From Mycolicibacterium septicum DSM 44393 (GTDB lineage: Bacteria; Actinomycetota; Actinomycetes; Mycobacteriales; Mycobacteriaceae): a stretch of 64,000 nt of DNA. The translations under genes were made by a program, and so were the position numbers. This document shows, piece by piece, positions 8,715 to 15,318 of the stretch. How positions within the stretch are numbered: position 1 is the stretch's first letter; each line of letters starts with the position of its first letter. The notes beneath the pieces were generated by a model. That model was given only the letters and a program-made list of their open reading frames with translations, ran no database searches and was not told the origin of the DNA. The stretch lies in NCBI RefSeq assembly GCF_000455325.1, contig NZ_HG322952.1:777552-841551 (forward strand), in the 5' to 3' direction.

Positions 8715-9428
8715 ATGAGCACCACACCACACGTCGCAGTCATCACCGGCGCCTCCCAGGGCATCGGCGAGGCCCTGGTCGCGGGCTACCGCAAGCTGGG
8801 CTACGCCGTCGTCGCCAACTCCCGAAACATCGGCGAGAGCGACGATCCGATGGTGCTGGCCGTGCCCGGCGACATCGGGCAGCCCGGCGTGGGCAAGCAA
8901 CTGATCGACGCCGCCGTCGAGCGCTTCGGCCGCGTCGACACCATCGTGAACAACGCAGGCATCTTCGTCGCCAAGCCCTTCACCGAATACACCGACGCGG
9001 ACTACGACGCCGTCACCGGAGTCAACCAGCGCGGCTTCTTCGAACTGACCCGCGCCGGGATCGCCGCGATCGAATCCCACGGCGAAGGCGGCCATGTGGT
9101 CACCATCTCCACGAGCCTCGTCGACCACGCCAACTCCCAGGTGCCCTCGGTGCTGGCGTCGCTGACCAAGGGCGGTCTCAACGCGGCGACGAAGGCGCTG
9201 GCCATCGAGTACGCGTCGCGGGGTATCCGGTCCAACGCCGTCGCGCTGGGCACCATCCGCACCCCGATGCACGCGCCCGAGAACCACGAATTCCTGTCGG
9301 CGCTGCATCCGGTAGGTCACATGGGCGACATCGACGACGTGGTCGACGCAGTGCTGTACTTGGAACGCGCCGGATTCGTGACCGGCGAGATCCTGCATGT
9401 GGACGGAGGCCAAAGTGCCGGGCATTGA
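8715..9428 (+). CDS. Short-chain dehydrogenase/reductase
   Basis: This 237-residue classical SDR has the NAD(P)-binding TGASQGIG motif near the N-terminus and an NNAG motif. The active-site region is unusual: the expected YxxxK is replaced by a VLASLTKGG segment, so the catalytic tyrosine appears to be missing while the lysine is kept. The C-terminal GEILHVDGGQSAGH motif is normal. The reaction is therefore uncertain. ATG 8715 is preceded by GGGAG. Its stop overlaps the next gene by 14 bp. Likely LysR control. Confidence 0.85.
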   Translation: MSTTPHVAVITGASQGIGEALVAGYRKLGYAVVANSRNIGESDDPMVLAVPGDIGQPGVGKQLIDAAVERFGRVDTIVNNAGIFVAKPFTEYTDADYDAVTGVNQRGFFELTRAGIAAIESHGEGGHVVTISTSLVDHANSQVPSVLASLTKGGLNAATKALAIEYASRGIRSNAVALGTIRTPMHAPENHEFLSALHPVGHMGDIDDVVDAVLYLERAGFVTGEILHVDGGQSAGH

Positions 9429-9789
9429 GGAAAACACGGCGGAGATCCTCCGATACGTACTCGACGAGTGGCGCGCCGGCATCGCGGCCCACGATCCCCG
9501 GCGAGTGGCCGCGGTGTTCACCGAGGACGCGATCTTCCAGGGGCTGCGTCCCTACAGCGTCGGCCGGCCGGGGGTGTTCGACTACTACGAGTCGCAGCCC
9601 GTCGGCCTGACCGTCGACTACCGGATCAACGAGACCCGCCGGCCTGCCGAGAACGTCGTGCTCGGCTACCTGCGCGCGGACTTCACGCGTCCCGACGGCA
9701 CGGGGATCCCGCTGAACCTCAGCGTTTTGGTCACCCGTGACGACGACTGGCGCATCGCCCACTATCAGGTGTCGGCCGTGCCCGACTGA
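9415..9789 (+). CDS. SnoaL-like / NTF2-fold protein
   Basis: This 124-residue protein starts at GTG 9415, with a GGAGG ribosome-binding site about 6 bp upstream inside the SDR gene. The sequence (a helical start, FTEDAIFQGLRPY, and a beta-rich end DDDWRIAHYQVSAV) fits the SnoaL/NTF2-like cone fold used by small isomerases, cyclases and hydrolases. The overlap with the SDR gene suggests the two act together. No substrate can be assigned. Confidence 0.75.
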   Translation: MPGIEENTAEILRYVLDEWRAGIAAHDPRRVAAVFTEDAIFQGLRPYSVGRPGVFDYYESQPVGLTVDYRINETRRPAENVVLGYLRADFTRPDGTGIPLNLSVLVTRDDDWRIAHYQVSAVPD

Positions 9790-9813
9790 GGGACTCCCGG
9801 CACCACCGACGGC

Positions 9814-9846
9814 CCCGCTCGGGCATCACCACGATGCCCGAGCGGG
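9814..9846. terminator. 14-bp perfect stem-loop between convergent genes
   Basis: A 14-bp perfect inverted repeat (9814-9827 with 9833-9846, 5-nt loop) lies between the SnoaL gene and the convergent hypothetical gene. No U-tract follows on either side, as is common for mycobacterial terminators. Confidence 0.55.
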
Positions 9847-9853
9847 CCGGAGT

Positions 9854-10303
9854 TCAAATCACCCGGAGTGAATCTCCGTCGTAGCCGAACCGGGACCGCA
9901 ATTGCACCAGCAGACGCTCGGCCTCGGCGATCCTCGCGTGCAGGCGGACAAGCGCTTCCGGCATCGGGGCGTCGGCCACCCGGCTGCGTTCCCGAAGGCG
10001 TCGCCACCGCAGCTCGGTGGCCGCGAGAAGGTCCCGCAGCTCGGCGATTTCGCCGACCAGAATGTCCTCGAACAGCCGCGATTGGGCGATGTCAGCGCTG
10101 TGCACGGGCCTGGAACAGTCGATCGCGGCGGCCGCGCGAGAAACCATGCGCGGCAGGGGGTTGAGCACCGCGGCCACATCGGCCCCGACTGTCGGGGCAG
10201 AGACGTTTCCGCTCCCGAATTCCCGTGATATCAGCGTCACGTGGGGATCATGGAGCACCCACCCGACTCCCAGCGACAACACAGACGTAACCCGAGATGC
10301 CAC
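9854..10303 (-). CDS. Hypothetical protein with C-terminal coiled-coil
   Basis: This 149-residue reading frame is not recognised. The last 75 residues are strongly helical with heptad-like leucines (LFEDILVGEIAELRDLL; LVRLHARIAEAERLLVQLR), suggesting a coiled coil. The first 60 residues show no clear fold, and the true start may be at a later codon. No enzymatic motif is visible. It lies between a stem-loop and the LLM oxidoreductase gene on the same strand. Confidence 0.5.
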   Translation of the reverse strand: MASRVTSVLSLGVGWVLHDPHVTLISREFGSGNVSAPTVGADVAAVLNPLPRMVSRAAAAIDCSRPVHSADIAQSRLFEDILVGEIAELRDLLAATELRWRRLRERSRVADAPMPEALVRLHARIAEAERLLVQLRSRFGYDGDSLRVI

Positions 10304-10377
10304 CTCTGGTCATCTACCGGTCACCGGATGTACGTTTGACGGCCTTTGCGCACGGACGACGTCCGCGGTCGGTCCAC

Positions 10378-11367
10378 CTAGCTCAGCGCCGGGATGACCT
10401 TCTGCTCGAACAGTTCGATCCCGGACCGGTCGTAGGCGGCCTCCGGGAAGTACAGGATCGCGTACTCGCAACCGAGGTCGCGCATCCGCTGCAGCTTCTC
10501 GATCACCTGCTCGGGTGTGCCGCTCGCCGATTCGGGCGCGGTGGCGTTGGCGAGCATGGCGTCGACGGAAGCCTCCCCTGCCACCGGCGCCTGCCGCGCC
10601 CGCAACCGCGCGACACGGTCGGCGACATCGGCCTCGGAGTCGCCGATGACGGCGTTGAAGTTGGCCGATCGCACGATCGCGTCATAGTCGGTTCCGACGT
10701 CGCGGCAATGGTCGGCCAGCACCTGGGACTTGTGGGCGAAGCCCTCGGGTTCGGAGGTGAAGTTGGTGTACTGCGCATACTTGGCCGCGATGCGCAGCGT
10801 CACCTTCTCTCCGCCGCCGGCGATCCACATCGGGATGCCACTGTCCTGCAAAGGCTTCGGAGCGACGATCGCGCCGTCGACCTGGTAGTGCTTGCCGTCG
10901 AAGCTGACCCGCCCGTCGCGCCAGGCGTCCCGCATGATCTGGACGCCCTCGTCGAGGCGGCCCAGCCGCACCCCGGCCGACGGGAAGCCGTAGCCGTAGG
11001 CCCGCCATTCGTGCTCGTACCAGCCGCCGCCGATGCCCATCTGCACGCGGCCGCCCGAGATGATGTCGGTGGTGGCAGCGATCTTGGCCAGGTAGACCGG
11101 ATTGCGGTAGCTCATCGCGGTGCACATCTGGCCGAGCTTGATCCGCGACGTCGTCGCGGCATAGGCCGACATCAGCGTCCAGGCCTCGTGGGTGGCCTCG
11201 TCGGTGGGGACCGGCACGGTGTGGAAGTGGTCGTAGACCCACAGCGAGTCCCAGCTGCCTGCGTCGGCGTAGGCAGCCAGGTCACGCATCACCGGCCAGT
11301 GGTTCTCGGTGGGAATGTCGACGAGGTCAAGGCGCCAGCCCTGCGGGATGAAGAGTCCGAAGCGCAT
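10378..11367 (-). CDS. LLM-class F420-dependent oxidoreductase
   Basis: This 329-residue protein is a luciferase-like monooxygenase (TIM-barrel) of the mycobacterial F420-dependent group. It opens with MRFGLFIPQGW. The motifs GRVQMGIGGGWYEHEWRAYG and PLQDSGIPMWIAGGGEKVTL are typical of the cofactor-binding barrel strands. Members oxidise or reduce small substrates using coenzyme F420 or FMN. The substrate is unknown. It is divergent from a PPOX-type protein, another family known to use F420. Confidence 0.9.
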   Translation of the reverse strand: MRFGLFIPQGWRLDLVDIPTENHWPVMRDLAAYADAGSWDSLWVYDHFHTVPVPTDEATHEAWTLMSAYAATTSRIKLGQMCTAMSYRNPVYLAKIAATTDIISGGRVQMGIGGGWYEHEWRAYGYGFPSAGVRLGRLDEGVQIMRDAWRDGRVSFDGKHYQVDGAIVAPKPLQDSGIPMWIAGGGEKVTLRIAAKYAQYTNFTSEPEGFAHKSQVLADHCRDVGTDYDAIVRSANFNAVIGDSEADVADRVARLRARQAPVAGEASVDAMLANATAPESASGTPEQVIEKLQRMRDLGCEYAILYFPEAAYDRSGIELFEQKVIPALS

Positions 11368-11423
11368 GGACCCCGACTCTACGACGCCGACGTGTGTCGT
11401 GGCACGAGGCTAGCCTGAGTTTT

Positions 11424-11849
11424 ATGGCCCTTTCCAAGGAAGAACGCGAACAGTTTCTTGCCGAGCCGCACATCGCCGCCCTGTCGGTGTACGCAGGCGA
11501 CAAGCGCGGCCCGTTGACCGTCCCCATCTGGTACCAGTACACCCCCGGTGGGGAGCCGTGGGTGCTGACCGGGGTGGGATCACGCAAGCACCGGCTGATC
11601 GAGGCGGCCGGACACGTGACGCTGATGGTCGAGCAGCTGGAGCCGACGGTGCGCTACGTGGCCGTCGACGGTGCGGTCTCCCGCATCGAACCGGGCACCG
11701 ACGAGCAGCTCGTCGAGATGACCAAGCGCTACCTGGCTCCCGAGAAGGTGGAGCCGTATCTGGAGTTCGCCCGCCGTGAGCACGGTGAGAGCGTCGCGGT
11801 GTTCCTCAAGCCCGAGCACTGGCTGTCCTCAGACCTGGGGTCGCTGTGA
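11424..11849 (+). CDS. PPOX-class (pyridoxamine 5'-phosphate oxidase-like) flavin/deazaflavin protein
   Basis: This 141-residue split-barrel protein starts at ATG 11424 (MALSKEE). The sequence IAALSVYAGDKRGPLTVPIW followed by SRKHRLIEAAGHVTLMVEQ is the standard flavin/deazaflavin-binding opening of the PNPOx-like family. In mycobacteria these are often F420-dependent reductases (FDORs). It is followed after 4 bp by the methyltransferase gene, so the two are probably one transcript. Confidence 0.85.
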   Translation: MALSKEEREQFLAEPHIAALSVYAGDKRGPLTVPIWYQYTPGGEPWVLTGVGSRKHRLIEAAGHVTLMVEQLEPTVRYVAVDGAVSRIEPGTDEQLVEMTKRYLAPEKVEPYLEFARREHGESVAVFLKPEHWLSSDLGSL

Positions 11850-11853
11850 CGCC

Positions 11854-12450
11854 ATGAGCTCGCGCCAACGGCTGTTCCGGTGGCTCTACCGGCTCGGGTT
11901 CACGCCCTGGGACGGCCACCCGTTGGCGCACAGTCTCACCAAGCTCGTCGAAGGCACCACCCACCCGTTGTCACCACCCGGGACCGCGCTCGATCTGGGC
12001 TGCGGGACCGGGGACAACGCGGTGTACCTGGCCCGGCACGGTTGGCGGGTCACCGGTGTGGACTATGTGGTCAAACCGCTGAAGAAGGCTCGTGCCAAAG
12101 CCGGCGGGTTGCCCGTCATCTTCGTCAAAGCCGATGTGACACAACTGAGTTCATCTGGCATCGGGGCAGGATTCCAGCTGATCATCGACAGTGGTTGTCT
12201 GCACGGCATGAGTGCCGCCGACCGCGACGCCTACGTACGGGAAGTCAGCGCGGTGGCCGCGCCCGGTGCGCAACTGCTGATCGTGGCCTTCATCCCGGGA
12301 GCGTCGATGGGCGTACCCGGCATCGGGTTCGAGGAAGTCCAACGCCGATTCAAGGACGGCTGGACATTGCTCTCCAGCGGAGATGAGCCCGCGATGGATC
12401 AGAACGGCACCAGCCGGGCGCGGCATTATCTGTTCGCACATTCAGCCTGA
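11854..12450 (+). CDS. Class I SAM-dependent methyltransferase
   Basis: This 198-residue protein has the Rossmann motif I ALDLGCGTGDNAVYLARHGW near residues 45-65 and a motif III-like AAPGAQLLIVAF region. The opening FRWLYRLGFTPWD is typical of TPMT/TehB-like small methyltransferases that act on thiols, tellurite or halides. The substrate is not known. ATG 11854 lies 4 bp after the previous stop. Its end is convergent with the TetR gene. Confidence 0.85.
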   Translation: MSSRQRLFRWLYRLGFTPWDGHPLAHSLTKLVEGTTHPLSPPGTALDLGCGTGDNAVYLARHGWRVTGVDYVVKPLKKARAKAGGLPVIFVKADVTQLSSSGIGAGFQLIIDSGCLHGMSAADRDAYVREVSAVAAPGAQLLIVAFIPGASMGVPGIGFEEVQRRFKDGWTLLSSGDEPAMDQNGTSRARHYLFAHSA

Positions 12451-12462
12451 CCCTCGGCCGAT

Positions 12463-13008
12463 TCAGAACCCCAACGCAGCCATCGCGCCATCCACGGTCG
12501 CGGTACGCAACTGCTCATAGGGCACATCGGGGAACTGCAGGCAGCAGTCCTGCAGGCCACCGAACGCGATGACCGCGCGGGTGGACTGTTCGAGCGTCGG
12601 GCGCCGGCCGAACACCAGCACACCCAGCCTGGCCCGCCAGGCCAGCAGTTGGTCGATCAGCCCGAGATCGGCCAGGGTGGTCAGCTCGGAGACGATCAGC
12701 ACGAGGTCGGCCAGGTGCCGGTAGTGGAAGTCGAAGTAGCCCTCGAGGAGCTCCCGCGGCGATGCCCGGGCGGCGCCCCGCTTGCCTTCCTGCTCGGCGA
12801 TGAAGGCCTCACCCTCGTCGATCAGCGGTTGCACGATGCTGCGGACGAGGTCCTCACGGGACCGGAAGTGGTAGTACAACGCGGGTTTGGTGATGCCGAG
12901 GCGGTCGGCGATGTCCTGCAGGCTCGTGCGCACAACGCCCTTCTCGGTGAACAGCTCGCGCGCCACATCCAGGATGCGTTGCCGGGTATCCAGTGCAGGC
13001 TTGGCCAC
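12463..13008 (-). CDS. TetR-family regulator of the divergent FAD monooxygenase
   Basis: This 181-residue TetR-type repressor has its N-terminal helix-turn-helix at about residues 10-57 (ILDVARELFTEKGV ... DIADRLGITKPALYYHFRSRE) and a ligand-binding helical C-terminal domain. It is divergent from the FAD monooxygenase gene. The 76-bp gap holds two inverted copies of a 20-bp operator-like sequence, which points to autoregulation and control of the monooxygenase. Confidence 0.93.
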   Translation of the reverse strand: MAKPALDTRQRILDVARELFTEKGVVRTSLQDIADRLGITKPALYYHFRSREDLVRSIVQPLIDEGEAFIAEQEGKRGAARASPRELLEGYFDFHYRHLADLVLIVSELTTLADLGLIDQLLAWRARLGVLVFGRRPTLEQSTRAVIAFGGLQDCCLQFPDVPYEQLRTATVDGAMAALGF

Positions 13009-13021
13009 GTAGCCACCCTAA

Positions 13022-13041
13022 CTTACTTAACGATAGGTAAG
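13022..13041. promoter_or_regulatory. TetR operator copy 1
   Basis: CTTACTTAACGATAGGTAAG is a semi-palindrome with CTTAC...GTAAG ends. Its reverse complement matches the second site at 13057-13076 in 18 of 20 positions. It lies 14 bp upstream of the TetR start codon. Confidence 0.7.
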
Positions 13042-13056
13042 CTCACGACGGAAGCA

Positions 13057-13076
13057 CTTACCGACCGTTAAGTAAG
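13057..13076. promoter_or_regulatory. TetR operator copy 2
   Basis: CTTACCGACCGTTAAGTAAG is the inverted second copy of the operator. It ends inside the ribosome-binding region (AAGGGGG) of the monooxygenase gene, so binding would directly block expression of that gene. Confidence 0.7.
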
Positions 13077-13084
13077 GGGGCATC

Positions 13085-14293
13085 GTGAAGGTACTCATCT
13101 CCGGCGCCAGCATCGCCGGGCCCGTACTCGCCTACTGGCTGTCTCGACACGGAGTCGACGTCACCGTGGTCGAACGCTCACCCGCACTGCGCAAGACCGG
13201 CGGTCACGCCGTCGACCTGTTCCGCCCCGCAATGGAGATCTCCGAACGCATGGGCGTGCTGTCCGAGATCCAGGCGCACGCCACCGGGACCACCCAGATG
13301 ATCGTCCATCGACCCGGCGCGTCGCGCCCGACCCGCCTGGACTACGTCAAGATCATGGGGGCCATGTCCGACCGGCACGTCGAGATCATGCGGGACGACC
13401 TCAGCGAGATCTATTTCCAGGCCGGACGTGACGACGTCGAGTATCTCTTCGGCGACACCATCACCTCCATCTCGCCCGACGGGGACGTGACCTTCGAGCA
13501 CAACCCACCCCGGCGCTTCGACGTGGTGGTGGGAGCCGACGGGCTGCACTCGGGTGTGCGCCGTCTGACGTTCGGCGACAACGTTTCCGAGAGCTTCCTC
13601 GGCGGATATCTCGCGGTGGTTTCGGTGCCCAAGGACATGGCCCGTGACGGCGAGATGACCGGCTACTTCAAACCCGGGCACATGGCCGGGATCTACACCG
13701 CCGACCATCTCGACGACGCCCGCGCGGTGTACATCTTCCGCCCTGGCCGACCGCTGGACTACGACTACCGCGATGCGGAGCGCCAAAAGGCGCAACTGCG
13801 CGCCGCGTTCGAGCACATGAGCCCCGAGGTGGACCGCTGGCTCGACGAGGTGCCGCGGACGCCGACGTTCTACTTCGACGCCATCACGCAGCTGGAGATG
13901 ACGACGTGGTCGCGTGGCCGGGTGACGCTGGTCGGGGATGCGGGCTACTGCCCCGGGCCCGCCGTCGGCGGCAGCACCAGCCTGGCGGTATACGGCGCCT
14001 ACGTCCTGGCCGCCGAGATGGTGCGGGCGGGTGACGATTACGCCGCGGCGTTCGCGGCCTATGAACGCACGATGCTCGCGCCGGTTGTCGGCAGCCGGAA
14101 ACTGGCCCGCGTGAACGCGAAAACCGTGGTGCCCACCAGTGGTTGGGGCATCCGCGCACTCGTGGGCGTGGGACAGGTGGTCTCGCTGCTGCCACTGGGC
14201 CTGGTCCAGTCGCTCGCCCGGCTCAACACCAAGGGCGTGCGGCTCTACGACACCATGCCGCTGCCCAATTGGCCGGCGTCGCTGACGGGGTGA
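13085..14293 (+). CDS. FAD-dependent monooxygenase (PHBH/TetX-like fold)
   Basis: This 402-residue group A flavoprotein monooxygenase has an N-terminal dinucleotide-binding region (ISGASIAGPVLAYWLSRHG, a GxGxxG variant with Ser/Ala replacing glycines) and the FAD-contacting motif LVGDAGYCPGPAVGGST near residue 280. Family members hydroxylate aromatic compounds or inactivate antibiotics such as tetracyclines and rifampicin. The substrate here is unknown, but the tightly linked TetR suggests induction by the compound it acts on. The start is GTG 13085 behind AAGGGGG. Confidence 0.9.
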   Translation: MKVLISGASIAGPVLAYWLSRHGVDVTVVERSPALRKTGGHAVDLFRPAMEISERMGVLSEIQAHATGTTQMIVHRPGASRPTRLDYVKIMGAMSDRHVEIMRDDLSEIYFQAGRDDVEYLFGDTITSISPDGDVTFEHNPPRRFDVVVGADGLHSGVRRLTFGDNVSESFLGGYLAVVSVPKDMARDGEMTGYFKPGHMAGIYTADHLDDARAVYIFRPGRPLDYDYRDAERQKAQLRAAFEHMSPEVDRWLDEVPRTPTFYFDAITQLEMTTWSRGRVTLVGDAGYCPGPAVGGSTSLAVYGAYVLAAEMVRAGDDYAAAFAAYERTMLAPVVGSRKLARVNAKTVVPTSGWGIRALVGVGQVVSLLPLGLVQSLARLNTKGVRLYDTMPLPNWPASLTG

Positions 14294-14323
14294 GCGGGCA
14301 CGGGCGCGGCGTAGCGTGGCCAC

Positions 14324-14746
14324 ATGGGCGAACTCTCCGATGACGTGATCGCGTTCCTGTCCGAAGGCACCCGCACCGCGGTGCTGGGTTGGGTTGCGGC
14401 TGACGGCCGACCGTTGGCGGCGCCCGTGTGGTTCGTGGTCGACGACGGCGCGCTGGTCTTCAACACCGGCAAGGACACCGCCAAGGGCCGCGCGCTGGCC
14501 CGCGATCCGCGCGTGGTGCTGTGCGTCGACGATTCCAACCCGCCGTATGGGTTCGTCCAGATCCAGGGCGTGGCGTCGATCAGCGAGGATCCCGGCGAGC
14601 TTCTCGACATCGCCACCCGCACCGGCGGCCGCTACATGGGCGCCGACCGCGCCAAGGAATTCGGCCGGCGCAACGGGGTGCCGGGTGAACTCGTGGTGCG
14701 GGTCAAACCGACGAAGATCCACGCCGCATTCGACGTGGCGGATTGA
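14324..14746 (+). CDS. PPOX-class F420-dependent protein (FDOR-like)
   Basis: This 140-residue split-barrel protein has LGWVAADGRPLAAPVWFVVDDG and TGKDTAKGRALARDPRVVLCVDD segments, typical of deazaflavin-dependent FDOR-B type proteins. It may reduce small molecules or bind F420. It lies 30 bp after the monooxygenase gene and 9 bp before another PPOX gene, so all three may be one operon under the TetR. Confidence 0.85.
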   Translation: MGELSDDVIAFLSEGTRTAVLGWVAADGRPLAAPVWFVVDDGALVFNTGKDTAKGRALARDPRVVLCVDDSNPPYGFVQIQGVASISEDPGELLDIATRTGGRYMGADRAKEFGRRNGVPGELVVRVKPTKIHAAFDVAD

Positions 14747-14755
14747 GGGGCAGTC

Positions 14756-15202
14756 ATGACCGAGGTTTCCGCCTTCGCCGACATGCTGTCCCGTGATCAC
14801 GGGCTCTGTGTGCTGAGCACCCTGCGCGGTGACGGCAGCATCCAGTCCTCGGTGGTGAACGCCGGGGTGATGGCGCACCCGCGCACCGGTGAACCCGTCG
14901 TCGCCCTCGTGGCGATCGGCGGCGCCCGAAAGCTGCGGCACCTGCGCGCCGATCCGCGGGCCACCGTTGTCGCCCGGGCCGGCTGGCAATGGGTGACCGT
15001 CGAGGGCACTGCCGAGATCATCGGGCCCGACGATCCGAGCCCTGACACCGACGCCGAGAAGTTACGGCTGCTCCTGCGCGCCGTCTTCGAGGCGGCCGGC
15101 GGCACCCACGACGATTGGGACACCTATGACCGCGTCATGCGTGAGGAACGCCGCGCCGCGGTCCTGATCACGCCGGTGCGGGAGTACTCGAACCCCGGCT
15201 GA
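14756..15202 (+). CDS. PPOX-class F420-dependent oxidoreductase-like protein
   Basis: This 148-residue protein of the same split-barrel superfamily is less similar to its upstream neighbour than expected for a recent duplication. Motifs are HGLCVLSTLRGDGSIQSSVVNAGV and GGARKLRHLRADPRATVVARAGW. It is probably co-transcribed with the upstream FDOR gene (9-bp gap). The reaction is unknown. Confidence 0.85.
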   Translation: MTEVSAFADMLSRDHGLCVLSTLRGDGSIQSSVVNAGVMAHPRTGEPVVALVAIGGARKLRHLRADPRATVVARAGWQWVTVEGTAEIIGPDDPSPDTDAEKLRLLLRAVFEAAGGTHDDWDTYDRVMREERRAAVLITPVREYSNPG

Positions 15203-15203
15203 G

Positions 15204-15264
15204 ATCGAGATTGCACACAGGGTCGTGAAATCGCGAGATCAACAGCCCTGAGCGCAATCTCGAT
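15204..15264. repeat. Intergenic inverted repeat with 11-bp perfect arms
   Basis: ATCGAGATTGC (15204-15214) and its exact reverse complement (15254-15264) enclose a 39-bp spacer that itself holds a short CAGGG/CCCTG pair. It sits just before the 15277 terminator in the convergent gap. It could be a small palindromic repeat of the kind scattered in mycobacterial intergenic DNA. Confidence 0.5.
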
Positions 15265-15276
15265 GCCCGCGCACGC

Positions 15277-15306
15277 AAAAGCCCCCGACTTGCGCCGGGG
15301 GCTTTT
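15277..15306. terminator. Bidirectional rho-independent terminator
   Basis: AAAAGCCCCCG / CGGGGGCTTTT arms of 11 bp with an 8-nt loop form a symmetric hairpin. Each strand ends in a T-run, which serves both the PPOX operon and the convergent fadA-fadB operon. Confidence 0.85.
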
Positions 15307-15318
15307 GACGTTTGGTGC

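Noticed and set aside
10297-11418. Plus-strand open frame of 373 codons
   Set aside because: Shadow of the LLM oxidoreductase gene.
13178-14989. Minus-strand open frame of 603 codons
   Set aside because: Shadow of the FAD monooxygenase and PPOX genes.
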